From positions 14,166,001 to 14,230,000 of the forward strand of contig NC_056428.1 of the NCBI RefSeq assembly GCF_905147365.1: a stretch of 64,000 nt of DNA. Reading direction: 5' to 3'. Origin of the DNA: Aricia agestis (Eukaryota > Arthropoda > Insecta > Lepidoptera > Lycaenidae). Positions 52,487-63,590 of the stretch are shown piece by piece (positions within the stretch are counted from its first letter, which is position 1; the number at the start of each line of letters is the position of its first letter). The position numbers were made by a program, and so were the translations under genes. The notes under the pieces were generated by a model. It was not told the DNA's origin, did no database searches, and saw only the letters and a list, made by a program, of their open reading frames with translations.

Positions 52487-53122
52487 TTTCGTGAAGAATA
52501 CCTAATTGATGCTTAAATTAAAAAGTCGTATAAATTACAGTTGGCTGTCATAGGTGATCCCGCTATTTTTGGAATTCACAGTATCGCTGCAATTTTTGTA
52601 CGTAATTATAGCACAAGTCAGCATTTTGTTCACAATTTACGGCGTAGTGAAAACGTGTAGTGGCCCCTCTTCAAGATGGGCCAGCGCTAACGATCGAATG
52701 GCGCATGCAATGGTCGCAATGCCTCTACATGATGGCTGTGTTCTGTTGTGGTCTAAACGTCGTTCAAGATGGACGTGTAAGCATTAGCCATTGCGGCAAT
52801 GCAAAACGTGTATTTTAATAATTTATGACTTTACCAGATGACCCGGTGAACTTCGTACACAGATTTCAGAAGGAGATACGTTATAGAGCGAGTCACATGT
52901 CGCCAAATCCTGCCCATATGGGCACAAATTGTAAGTCGCATGTCAATCACTCCATGGCTTACACGTTTTCACTACGCCGTAAATTGTGAACAAAATGCTG
53001 AAATTACCTACAAAAATTGCAGCGATACTGTGAATTTCAGAAATAGTGGGATCACCTATCACAGCCAACTGTAATTTATACGACTTTTTAATTTAAAAAT
53101 CAATTATTCTTCACCAAAAATG
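52487..53122. mobile_element. 636-bp foldback element with ~170-bp inverted ends
   Basis: Both ends carry GTCGTATAAATTACAGTTGG, then a TAGGTGATCCCGCTATTT-like block, and reach CGGCGTAGTGAAAACGTGTA in inverted order. The middle holds GATGGCTGTGTTCTGTTG and a LINE crumb. No coding. Confidence 0.78.
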
Positions 53123-53214
53123 TTCCGTGAACTATCAAACTAAGGCACTAGTGATGTGGTGTGATGCAGATTTTGGTATCGATATTTTTATCGACATTTT
53201 TTATGCGGTTGCGT

Positions 53215-53540
53215 TATTATCTACACTAATATTATAAAGCTGAAGAGTTTGTTTGTTTGAACGCGCTAATCTCAGGAACTACTAGTCCGATTTGAAATTT
53301 TGAAGTATCCTTTCAGAGTTAGATATCTCATAGCCAAGAAACAGAGGAAAATGTGGAAAAAACGGGGAAAATTATTTTAAAGGGCTTACCTATCTCACGC
53401 ACCATCCAGCAATTTTTATGTTATTTAGCATAAATAAAAAGTAGACCACATGAAGGATCATAGTCTATTTTTGTGGGCTAATTTGTCTTTGAAATTCCTA
53501 ATTTACGGGGGTGAAGCCGCGCGGAAGGTCTAAATTTATT
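53215..53540 (+). repeat. single-unit relative of the 7915 repeat
   Basis: AACGCGCTAATCTCAGGAAC to GTGAAGCCGCGCGGAAGGTC. It has only one unit, supporting later amplification in the 7915 copy. Confidence 0.7.
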
Positions 53541-53798
53541 ATAAATATGCGGAAGTTTTATTTTATAGTCGAAAGAAGTGGTGCTTTAATGCTTACTCAT
53601 ATACTTAATAACTCACAATAATTAGTGCATCTTTGAAGAATGATTTGTATTACCTTTATCGCTTTTAGTCCTATTTCAGTTTTCCCATTGACGCAAAATT
53701 CAAAGAGAAATGTATGAAAAAAATCGGCCAAGTACGAGTTGGCCTCGCGCACGAAGGGTTCCTTATTATGATAGAGCAAAATTAGGCAAGTAATGTGT

Positions 53799-54240
53799 TT
53801 AAATTTAGTTTGTTATTATTTTTAGCAATATTCCGCGAAAACAACTTCCACCTTTAAGTTCCACCGCGCGTTTCGCCCCAACACCGGAGCATCCTCTGGA
53901 TGTGGACTCTACGAACAACGTCCGTTAACGGACTCTACGAACAACGTCCGTTAACGGACGTTGTTCGTAGAGTCCACATCCTGAGGATGCTCCGGTGTTG
54001 GGGCGAAACGCGCGTCGAGGTTTTCAACCTGCATGGTGGTGAGGGGCCTTGCACGGATTTGCCAACATTATTGCTTGTGTGGTGGTGGTGTTTGCAAGTT
54101 CTTGCATGCGAGTGTACGCATAGGCAGTGTGGGAGGAGGGAGGTGCTGTACGCATGCCTATACGTACACTCACTCATTTACTTAAAGGTGGAAGTTGTTT
54201 TCGCGGAATATTGCTAAAAATAATAACAAACTAAATTTAA
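53799..54240. repeat. nested double inverted repeat
   Basis: Outer arms of about 60 bp (AAATTTAGTTTGTTATTATT ... and complement) enclose, off-centre, a second palindrome at about 53866-54016 with GCGTTTCGCCCCAACACCGG arms meeting at CCGTTAACGG repeats. Neither contains a supportable gene; frames here are by-products. Confidence 0.82.
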
Positions 54241-54429
54241 ACTATGTATTTCCGCAAAGTAACGCCTGATTCCATTAATTAATGTGTTTTTGTGTGGATC
54301 CTTAATTATTCAAATTATTTTGATTTTATTATTAATTGTTCAAGTACCTATAAATACAATGGAGTATTTTGTACTTTTCAAGTGCCTACCTAGTACCTGT
54401 TGCCATTATTATTATCGAGCAAAAAATAG

Positions 54430-54625
54430 CCAAAAAATCACGTTTGTTGTATGGGAGCCCCCCTTAAATATTTAATTTAATTTGTTTTAGTATCTGTTAT
54501 TATAGCGATAACAGACATACACAATCTGTGAAAATTTCAGAAGTGTAGCGGTTATTGAGATATACAACCGAGACACACAATAAGACATCGAAGTCTTAGG
54601 AATAGGGTCCCTTTTTTCCTTCTTA
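54430..54625 (+). repeat. interspersed repeat fragment
   Basis: TGTATGGGAGCCCCCCTTAA through AGTCTTAGGAATAGGGTCCC, same family as 11344-11700. Confidence 0.65.
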
Positions 54626-55584
54626 AAGATATTCAAAAAATAATAAGCGGGGGATGTTACTACATCGCTATAAAAGCTAAAACTGTGGCTAGTTTTTTGT
54701 CTGTCTCTCTGTCTGTCCGTATGTTTGTTCCAGCATCACACGAAAACTACTGATCCGTTTTGAATGCGGTTTTCGCAGATATATTTGTCTTTTTCCAACT
54801 TAAAATCTGGTAATATAATATTATGAATGTTTGTTTATCTATTGCCTAGTTACGATTTTGCCAAACAGCTGATTATTTTGCCGAATTGAGTTGGTCCCAT
54901 AGTAAAAGATTTTCGTAATCATGGATGATTTCAACCCCTTTCGGCCTTTAAGTTGTTTTTGTTAGACTGTAATATTAATTATTTATTCTTTTAATAGTAT
55001 TTAAATACCTACCAAAATACATCCATATCGTCGCAATAATTATTAATCGACACCTTAGATAGACCGGACATCACTAGACCGTGTACCGTTGACACTATGC
55101 TGACAATATAGTGTCATTGAAGTCGGCGACACAGGTTTCCATATAAACGGCGCTACATAACACTTCTCCTTATTTTCCTGTTCTGAGACTTCGTATTACC
55201 TCCCCTCCTAATTATATAAACCTTCTCTTGAATTTATTTCGAGACTAAAATTAAAATAATGGTTTATGGTAGTGATGATAATGACAATGATGAATGTAAT
55301 ATTAGCATAATATGCTTTCCGTTCTTCAAACAACGCCGCAACTACCAAAATTGTATCTTTAAAGAGTCAGACTCAGGAGTTATGTACATAATGTATAATG
55401 TAAAAGCTACAATAATTATTCTAAAGTTTAATTAAAATCCGTTCATTAGTTTTGAGTAAAAGAGTAACAAAAGTAACAAATATCCATACAAACTTTCGGC
55501 TTTATCATATTAATATAGTTTCATTCATTATGAGACCACGTACATTATGAATGAAATTCGTAAATTGAAATACGAATTACGACG
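54626..55584. other. intergenic, LINE crumbs
   Basis: Has short RTE-type text (CATCACACGAAAACTACTGA near 54734; CATACAAACTTTCGGCTTTA near 55484). No gene. Confidence 0.45.
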
Positions 55585-55815
55585 TCCTCACTCGACCGCG
55601 GTCAGGCACCGACTGTCGTATCGCCAACGTGTAGAGGCGTACCGCCATCGCTGGGACATCATCCTTTGATGTGCGGCCGAAAAACCGACACCCCCGCGAT
55701 TCCACGGCCAGCGCTGGCGCCATCGGCCATCCTATGCCACTACGTCCTCCACACGCTGGGCCGTCGTGATGGCCCACTATGCTGGCCCATCGTGAAGAGC
55801 CGCAATAAGCCGTAG
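55585..55815. other. GC-rich island of unknown origin
   Basis: Markedly GC-rich against AT-rich flanks, with repeated GATGGCCCACTATG / GGCCCATCGTGAAG text. An 87-codon frame on the - strand is open but matches no family I know. Could be part of a transposon or a SINE. Confidence 0.4.
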
Positions 55816-56433
55816 AGTGATTGACCAAAGAGAATGTCAAATTATACTACGTAACAAGAGGTCGGACTTAGAAGAAAAAAAATAACATTGATTATTTTTT
55901 TAAATTGAAACTAAAGTTAAAATTTTTAAGTGCAAAGCCTTCCACTCCAAACATACCAAAAATTAAAAAAAAAAAGAAATGAGCTCAAATAAGTGTTTTA
56001 TTTCAATAAAAATTATTGTACATAGCTAAATAAACACAAAACAATAAAACAGATTTAATCCACAAGGCTTAGGCAACAAATCCGTCCGCTGCGTACGCTC
56101 CGATTCCGATCCAGTGGACGCGCACCTTTATACATACACACATAACTATTATTACTTTGTTTTGTTACACCCTGTACATACGACAGCTAAAATCTATCGC
56201 GTGGTCTCAGGGCCAGCTGTATACCACCTCACTTGATCAGAGGATTTTCCCTTAGTGGCCGCACCTCTCATAATCCCATACCTTCCTTCTCCTCCTCCTA
56301 AAATCTCCTTAACAACCATTGCCTGCAGACTAAAATGTTGCAAACTAGTACAGGGACCTAAAAATCTGAAAATAATGAAAAGTTTTTCATTTACTACATT
56401 TCCATACATAAATTATTATAGTTAATAACCTTA
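55816..56433. other. intergenic
   Basis: No gene. One end of the 30488 family (TTTGTTTTGTTACACCCTGT, 56157-56176). Confidence 0.45.
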
Positions 56434-57221
56434 AGACCATGCGCGCACGGGTAACTTAGTTGCTCGGCGATTTATTTGTCTCTTTCGAAAAAATAATTGC
56501 CATGTCGCCGGGGTGCGCGCACCTTTTTTTCAGCAACCCGACTTTTTTCAGTTTTTTTCTTGACAGTCATCAACATGGATTTGGTCGAGAAGGTCGTTGC
56601 ACTCGCTATAAAAAACCGTAGAAAGCGTCGAAAAATAGAATGGGTGCATCCACTATGGAGCGATCGGCTGACTCTCGGGAAATTTTATACTAGTTTTATG
56701 AAATTGAGAGCATACCCAAAAAAAAATTTAGTTAGGTACTTTAGAATGAGTGTCGAAAGTTTTGATGAACTAGCAGAATCTTACTAGATTGGCAGTTTAC
56801 GGCAGCAACGCGTTGCCACTTCGAAGATGTCTGCAGGCATATCTGACCTACATAATGACACAATAACATTATGAATTGACATTGTCTTTTGAGCTATCAA
56901 GTGGTTACGCATTTCTGAGAATATTTTGTAAGACGTTGCTATTGCTACTCTAGTATTTTAGAAACTCATTGCTGCAAGTACACACAAACTCACGCAGCGG
57001 CGGTCGAGTGGCAACTGGCCGGTCGGCAACTTTTTTGTTGCCCGTGCGCGCACTTGCAAAGAAACCAATAGGGAAGGAGACAATTGCGTCGCGGGCTCTG
57101 GACAACGAAAAATTTGCTCAGAGTTGCGTCGCTACGTGCGCGCACTTTCATACTAGCTCCTAGACTTCATCAAGAGACAAATAAATCGCCGAGCAACTAA
57201 GTTGCCCGTGCGCGCATACCC
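56434..57221 (+). mobile_element. PIF/Harbinger-derived element, internally deleted
   Basis: 788 bp with inverted ends containing ATGCGCGCACGGG and AACTTAGTTGCTCGGCGATT, TTA/TAA at the tips (56431-56433, 57222-57224). Carries a fragment of a Harbinger-type transposase (next entry). Three-base TTA duplication is the PIF/Harbinger habit. Confidence 0.82.
56575..56790 (+). pseudogene. PIF/Harbinger transposase N-terminal fragment
   Basis: 71 codons from ATG to TAG: KNRRKRRKIEWVHPLWSDRL, then FYTSFMKLRAYPKK and RYFRMSVESFDELAESY. This is the usual start of HARBI1-like nucleases; the DDE catalytic domain is absent, so no activity is possible. Confidence 0.8.
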
Positions 57222-57239
57222 TAACGTGTAATTAATTAC

Positions 57240-57947
57240 CATAGCTGGGCATTAACTCGTTAATCCGTTAATCGTTAATTAACGAAGTTAACATTTTGAT
57301 TAACGGATTAACTTTTAAGTTAACTTTTAAAAATATTAACGGACTCGTTAACTTCCGTTAATATTCAGAAGTCCGTTAATCGTTAATCCAATGCCTACTA
57401 TCTACCGCACGGCACCGCGGCACTGCGCGATAACAGGTTCAAACAGTTAGTATGAAACGACAAGTGCCGGGCGGGCGGGCAGCGCGGCGTAGCGGCACGG
57501 CATGCAGCAGCGAGTGAAACAAAAACAATACTTGATACATTTTCAGGAGCGTACAAGTGAGAAGAGATTTGTTTCGTTTTATCATTTCATTATTCAGTGC
57601 CGGTGTTTATAGAGAGAGTTTTTGGTTAATTGTTATTATAAATCATTTGCATGTTGATAAAGAAGAGTGCAGTATAATTTAGTCAGATAGAATACAATAA
57701 TTATAGAAGTATTTTGTTTTGTCCCTAACATTTTAACTTTCAAAACCTTAAACCAACAGGTTTTGTATGTACACTAACGCAATGATATAAGTTACAACAA
57801 GGCCATAATACATATTAACGGATTAACGATTAACGTTAACTTGCGTTAATTCATCCGAAATATAACGCTTTAACGTTTTTAACGAAGCTAACATTTTTTT
57901 TAACGGATTAACGAAGTTAACTATTTGATTAACGGTGCCCAGCTATG
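57240..57947. mobile_element. 708-bp hAT element with 8-bp target duplication
   Basis: Ends CATAGCTGGGCA / TGCCCAGCTATG with exact 8-bp repeats TTAATTAC (57232-57239, 57948-57955). Subterminal zones are packed with TTAACG/CGTTAA words; the core is GC-rich (GCGGCACTGCGCGAT). No transposase. Confidence 0.88.
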
Positions 57948-58084
57948 TTAATTACTACAATAAATCAATAGACACATTTCAACACTTTCGAAATTAACTG
58001 CATACATACATTATAATATTTTCCATGAAATAATAATCTATCTTTTTCATATTATAAATTATTATACAAATATTATAATGCCTT

Positions 58085-58566
58085 GCTTCGCAGCGAACGT
58101 GTTAAACCATTTTGAATTTCACGCCCACCGGCAAAATAATGTAAAGTCATCGTGAAAGTCGTGAATTTTTTCTCTTAAATCATTAATACAAAAAAAAATT
58201 GTTGCGGCCCGCGACACCTCGACCATAACATGTTTGTGGCCCGCATGAAAAAAAGGTTGCAGCCAATGCCCGGTATCCTAAAACCGCGGCCCGCGGGCCG
58301 CATGCAGCCCGCCGGGACTTTATTTGTGGCCCGCGTGACGTTAAACAATTTAGTATAAAACGTAGTGATTATATTCTCTTTGTTCACGCCAAGCGGCAAA
58401 ATAACGTAAAGGCTACAGGATAGTCGTTAATTTTTTTTCACTTTCAAATCATTAATTTTGAAGAATGTTATTTTTTAAGTCTAAAAAATTTGTGTCGTGG
58501 TCCGTGACACCAAGACCAAAACATGTTTGTGGCCCGCATGAAAAAAAGGTTGGGGACCACTGGGCT
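58085..58566. mobile_element. two hAT MITE copies, head to tail
   Basis: 58085-58268 is partial. 58270-58566 is fuller, ending GTTGGGGACCACTGG. Same family as the split copy at 22007-23377. Confidence 0.75.
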
Positions 58567-58684
58567 AGACGGTTGCAAACAAGTTGCAAACCAACCCTTC
58601 TACCAGTGGTTTCAAACGCAGGCCTCGCTACCAAGGGCGTTTAAAGGTCAAACTAAATTGGTGCTGAAAATTGTATAGGGTGAA

Positions 58685-58885
58685 CATGACTAGTGATTGG
58701 ACAGTACTAGTCATTGGACAGAGCACAAAAACACTACGGTATATTTATTAAGGTTGCTTTAAGAACTACCTGTTTTTCTTATAAATCAGGCGTTCTATTA
58801 CTTTAAAAACAGGCAATTTTTAAAACAACCTTAAATATATTGCGTTTATACTCTGTCCAATGAACAGTACAGTCCAATGTACTAA
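58685..58885. mobile_element. inverted-repeat element with ATTGGACAG words
   Basis: AGTGATTGGACAGTACTAGT at the left and a complement-like CCAATGAACAGTACAGTCCA at the right, inner arms AAGGTTGCTTTAAGAACT-like. Non-coding. Confidence 0.65.
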
Positions 58886-59274
58886 TCATTTACCCAAGTA
58901 ATCATAAGTAATAGAATATTGTTTTCACTTTTCGCGCCTTAATATATTCGACAGTCGTCACAGATTACTAACAGTCGTCATTGGACATGGTTAAATAGCC
59001 AAAGTGCCATAATAAGAAAAAAAATGCATTTGTCAGTTGTCACATGGGTTGTCAACAAGTTGTCACTGTCAAATAAAATCATTTATTCATTCAGTTCATA
59101 TCATTTAGTTCTGAAAAACATTTATTATAAATATTTTTCATTTCTGTAAAACTTTCAAATACCTACCGTTAACCGTAGGTACTAGGTAATTAAAGTAACA
59201 AAAGTTATTAAATAATATTAAATTGTGTTATTAGTGAAATTCTTATGAATTTTTAAAATTAAATTCTAAGCAAA
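58886..59274. promoter_or_regulatory. upstream region of TMEM223-like gene
   Basis: AT-rich, no TATA box I would defend. An in-frame TAA at 59260-59262 sets the start at 59275. Confidence 0.35.
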
Positions 59275-59656
59275 ATGAATGCTCTTGTATTTGCGGGGAC
59301 TATTTTAAGGAGACAATCATTGTGTAGTTTTATAAACACTAAAAGGTGTTTTACTGCTAACACTGCTATCAAATTTAATTCAGTGGCTACAAAAACAGTT
59401 CACGATGTAAATACGAACGTCGCCAAAGATGTGATATTATTTAAATATGAGAATCCAAAGTTTTACAAGTATATGAATATTTTTGCTGTAATACAGTATG
59501 TATTTTGGACTTACCTAGGATTCTTTGCATTTAAAAGCTTGAAAGATGCTCCTGTAGATAGATCAGCTATTGACGAAAATACTCCTTGGTTCAAGAAAAT
59601 AAATCTCGGCGAAAATAAATATAAGAACACTTTGAGTACAATTGCTATAGTAATTG
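59275..59656 (+). CDS. TMEM223: TMEM223-like exon 1
   Basis: Residues 1-127 plus one base. The frame stays open past the true donor to 59694, but only the donor at 59657 gives a readable join to exon 2. Confidence 0.85.
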
Positions 59657-61880
59657 GTGAGTTTGTTGTGTTTGTGTGGTTCCTTGTTAGGTAAGGTCAA
59701 TGTGTCGAAGTCCGTCTGGGAGGTAAGTCCGTCTAGCTGCAATAACTTCCATATTTGAACGACTAGTTTCATATGGCTCAGTGGGTAAAACAATATTGCA
59801 AAGTTAGTTTGATCTAAGAAACAGACATGTCGCTACTAACTACCTGTTACGAAAAAAAAGATCTCAAATTTTTTTTCCGTTTTATACTCGCAATCGGAGT
59901 GTTAGTCTCTGCCAAAAAAATTTAAAAAAAGTGGGAATACGAAGGAGTTTTTGGAATTTCTTGGATTACATAAGTAATTTAGTGATCCTTTTACTTATTA
60001 CTGGTGTTCAATTTGTTAATACCGCTTTAACCCATCGATCGTGGAATAACAAGACACAATAATAATATAATATCTATGGACGCTTCACACCACGTCAGTC
60101 TGGCCCCGTGCTAAGTACCTAAAGGTGTGTTACAGGTACCAGACAACGGAAATATATTTAATACTTTTATACTATACATATATTTAAGAATTTTATTATA
60201 TCATACACATATTTAATACACATCCAGACCCGGGAACATTAAAAACTTTTTGTTCCGTCGGCGGGATTCGAACCCGCAACCTCCGGCTTGAGCTACCGAC
60301 GCGCTCACCACTGAGCCACAGAGGTCGAGCTTATCTATTGTTATCGCGGCCGGATGCGGCTAGGGCTTCATGAATTAATTTCGTTATTATCACCTGCAAC
60401 ATGTGTCTAACCTAAAATTGCAATAATTGGGAAGTCTGTCTAGTTTTCATAAGGAAAGGCTGTCATATGCCGGTCTTGCCTCGAATCAGATATTGTCAAC
60501 CTTTTCAAATATACCTGTCTTTATTGTTAATTTGCATTTAAACAATGGACTACCAAATCATAGCATTGCCCAAATTTTACTGCACGAAAAGAGCATACAA
60601 GAGGGGCTGATAAAAATTGCAAAAGTTATAAACTACTAAGTAAAAAAAGAAGGGTTTGGTTTTTTAATATTCCAAAAACCAAAAATTATTTGAGATAATG
60701 AAAATTTGAAAAAAGATCCTTAAAGAGCAGAAAATTTTCTTAAAAAATCCTACCTCCCGGACCAACAACCCTTATAATTTTAATTGAGCGGCGAAAATAA
60801 TGGTAAAAACTCGTAACTTTCGCGTGCATGGCCCCAATCTGTCACGTAAACTAAAAAAGTTATTTAAACTAACTAAATATTAATATGAAGGAATAAAAAA
60901 ACATAGGTACTAAGTAGACATATCAATAACAATAATCAAATCAAAATTTAGTAGGGGAGTATGTTGAAAAATGTCCCATCCCATAAATGATGATGAATCA
61001 AAGTTGTTGATTTTACTGGCACTAATTAATATAATTTTGTTGTAATAAACATTTATGTTTTATACTTAGTGTTTAATTTTTCAAAAAATGCACTATAATT
61101 TTAATGAAAATGTTTGCAACCACTTAGACTTACGATATACGATATACGACTTGCCTTAAAATGATATAAAATTATTTTTCTCTGGAATGCGAACCTTATT
61201 TCTGACACCTTAAACACATATTTGAATGGCCGTTTTGTGGCTTTGCTAGAAACCATTGCCATGCATTTTACTTCACAAGTATGGCTATACTGCTGCTAGA
61301 CGGACTTACCTGAAACTGTAAGGGAAGTCTGTCTACACGCCGAGTTTTTAAAAAATACCACGTAAGTAAAAAAATACGGCAACTAAGATTATTTTTAGAT
61401 CATTATAGGTCTAATTAATATACAGCCTATAATTTCAGATGACACAAGTTACTTTAAAAAGCGAATCTCAAGTCAATAAATTATGTTAAACTTTAATTTT
61501 AGAAAAGTATGCCGGACTTCAACACATTGACCTTAATTTTTTAAATTAATTTGATTTACTTGTTCAATATACCTAACTTTTTTTCAGGAACGGGATCACT
61601 AGCTATGATCTGGATGTACACACTTAAATCTGTGAGGTACCTTATCCTCAACAAAGGCGGCCGTCATGTCACATTTGTTACATATTCCCCATTCGGCCAA
61701 AACAGAATTATGAAGGTGCCAGTAGAAAATATATGTTGCAAAGAACATAGAAGAACAGCGAGAGTGCAGCTGCCATTGAAAGTGAAGAATACTTTCATGC
61801 ATTACATGCTTGACATGAGAGGAGAGTTCAAGAATGTATTGCTCTTTGACAGCACAGCAGGGCTGAAAAGGGTATGGTAA
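59275..61880 (+). CDS. TMEM223: TMEM223-like mitochondrial membrane protein (two exons)
   Basis: Exons 59275-59656 and 61588-61880 (675 nt, 224 aa). Donor ATTG|GTGAGT and acceptor TTTTTTCAG|GA join a split Gly codon. The N-terminus (MNALVFAGTILRRQSLCSF...) is basic and hydroxylated, as in mitochondrial targeting sequences. Two hydrophobic segments follow: YMNIFAVIQYVFWTYLGFFA and, across the junction, TIAIVIGTGSLAMIWMYTLK. The matrix-side part has the family phrase VTFVTYSPFG, then CCKEHR, PLKVKNTFMHYMLD and LFDSTAGLKRVW. Vertebrate TMEM223 is an inner-membrane protein implicated in cytochrome c oxidase assembly; the same role is inferred here. ATG context is good (A at -3). Confidence 0.88.
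59998..60345 (-). mobile_element. tRNA-derived SINE (copy 2) in TMEM223 intron
   Basis: On the - strand a tRNA-like head (CTGTGGCTCAGTGGTGAGCG, then GCGGGTTCGAATCCCGCC) followed by an unrelated body ending with GTGTGAAGCGTCCATAGATA and a CCACGATCGATGGGTTAAAG tail. Confidence 0.82.
60346..61587. other. TMEM223 intron, remainder
   Basis: No gene. A 70-codon frame at 60427-60639 is open but has no recognised motif. The word GTCTGTCTAG near the start and AGTCTGTCTACACG near 61325 may be parts of an old repeat. Confidence 0.4.
61588..61880 (+). CDS. TMEM223: TMEM223-like exon 2
   Basis: Residues 128-224 and TAA. Begins in the second membrane helix (TGSLAMIWMYTLKSV) and holds most of the conserved family motifs. 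Confidence 0.88.
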
Positions 61881-62161
61881 AACCTGAAAACAATTATCAG
61901 GATTAACCAATGATCATGTCACATGATGTGTGATAATGATTCATATTGTGTCTTGCTCCTTGACAACCTTACAGAGCTTCACAAAGTATTGTGTTACCGA
62001 AAACCTGGTACCAAAAAAATATTTTAAGCTCAGATCTAGATTTTTTAAAGGATTAATTCATAGACTAATAATGATATTACTGATACTAATTAATTATAAC
62101 CTGTTATAATTTGAAAACCCTTTGTAATATTTTGTGTTATATAAAATTACGTATAGAAAAA

Positions 62162-62167
62162 AATAAA
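62162..62167 (+). terminator. polyadenylation signal of TMEM223-like gene
   Basis: AATAAA 282 nt after the stop codon, followed by a T-rich stretch (TTGTGTTTCTATCTTATCC). Good position for the gene end. Confidence 0.65.
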
Positions 62168-62205
62168 ATTGTGTTTCTATCTTATCCTTTTAATCTTCAT
62201 TCTTT

Positions 62206-62432
62206 AACCCTCGGTTGGTCGCGTGGGGTCTTTAAAAGCCCGGAGTTGGCGAAATCGAGAAAAAACTATATTTAAATTAATCTTAGCAACTCCGCTCTTT
62301 AGGTAGCTTCCTAAAAGGAATTAAATCTCGATATAATTGGCACTAATCTGAGCTCGCGTGCATGTATTATGTGTTACAGATGTGTTGCTTCACGCTGGGG
62401 TCTTTAAAGACCCCAGGTGACCAACCGCGTAA
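62206..62432. mobile_element. 227-bp MITE
   Basis: Ends TTAACCCTCGGTTGGTC / GACCAACCGCGTAA-like, with GGGGTCTTTAAAGACCCC (62398-62415) as a perfect 18-bp palindrome next to the right arm. Confidence 0.72.
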
Positions 62433-62517
62433 CTAAATTCGATTTGATATTTTCATACAGTTTTCACACCGAAATGGGTTTCTTTTATGATTTTCCTTGT
62501 ATTTTAATAAAAAAAAA

Positions 62518-63590
62518 TTATGAGCCTATGCTATCCCACTGCTGGGCAAAGGCCTTCCCCAAGGTCTTCCATCTGTCTCGCTCTAACGCCACCGCGGGCC
62601 AGCCTGGCTTGTAGGCATCCAGTTCATCTCGCCATCTTTTTGGAGGCCGTCCACGGCGGCGTCGTCCTTCCACTGGTACCCACTCTGTGGTGACCTTTGC
62701 CCAACGGTCAGGATGCATGCGGCTGGTATGACCCGCCCAGTCCCACTTTAATTTTGCAGCTTTCATGCCGACGTCTTTAACACCTGTTTTGAAGCGCAGC
62801 GTGCTATTTTTTATTCGGTTAGCTAGTCTTACGCCTAACATACTGCGCTCCATTGCTCTTTGACAAACCCCGATCTGGGACCTTTGCGACTCAGTCAATG
62901 ACCAAGTCTGAGCACCGTAGGTTAGGATGGGCAGAATACACATGTCGACGAGTCTGCGTTTCAGGGAGATTGGCAAATCTCCCTTCATTAGCGTCTTCAT
63001 GGACCAGTAGCTCTTCCAGGCGTTTTCAATTCGACGATTGACTTCCTTTCCTAGTCTATTTTTAAAGGAGACTATCTGGCTCAAATAGATATACTCGTCG
63101 ACATATTGTAATTCTTGCCCATCTACCTCGATTCTACGTTTTCTGCTATTGGTCATTATTTGTGTTTTGGACCCATTCATCGCTAGTCCCACCTCGAGGC
63201 TTGCGTTGCTTAGGTCTTCAAGCATTGTTTGTAATTCCAAGGCTGTGGGTGCGAAGAGAATAATGCCGTCGGCAAACCGAAGGTTTGTTATCCTCCTGTC
63301 ACCGACGACAATACCCCTCGTCGCCCATGAAGCTGCCAGCTTTCGAAATACTTCCTCAAGGACACTTGTAAATAGTTTGGGAGAGAGCGGGTCTCCTTGT
63401 TTGACTCCTTTGAGAACTCGGAATGATGGACCAGTGCTGTTTAGTTTTATATTGGCGGTACTGTTGTGGTAGATAATTTTTAATAGATCTATGTATGTAT
63501 TTTCTATGTTTTGGTTGTGGAGGGCTTGAAATATTGCTGAGTGTTTAATATTGTCAAAAGCTTTTGTGTAATCGACGAAGGCCTCTCTCT
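62518..63590 (-). pseudogene. RTE-clade LINE ORF2, 5'-truncated, catalytic Asp lost
   Basis: A continuous frame from the reverse transcriptase palm to the C-terminus. It begins AFVDYTKAFDNIKHSAIFQA, then LKGVKQGDPLSPKLFTSVLE, the catalytic box as FADGI, and the RTE-type tail with EGRRRRGRPPKRWRDELDAY and the closing DRWKTLGKAFAQQWDS. The catalytic box should be FADD; codon 63265-63267 is GGC (Gly). The endonuclease half is missing. The frame's first 19 or so codons, on the 5' side of 63590, belong to unrelated GC-rich sequence. Inactive, though otherwise open. Confidence 0.88.

Noticed and set aside
53900..54217. 105-codon frame
   Set aside because: Lies inside the nested palindromes; open on both strands because of symmetry.
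59275..59694. Single-exon 139-residue protein
   Set aside because: The frame beyond 59656 is intron; joining at GTGAGT to 61588 restores the full TMEM223 family sequence.
60253..60335. tRNA gene in TMEM223 intron
   Set aside because: Same reason: tRNA-derived SINE head with a tail shared by the fragment at 28695.
60427..60639. 70-codon frame in the TMEM223 intron
   Set aside because: No motif or conservation signal, and no splice sites that would include it in phase.
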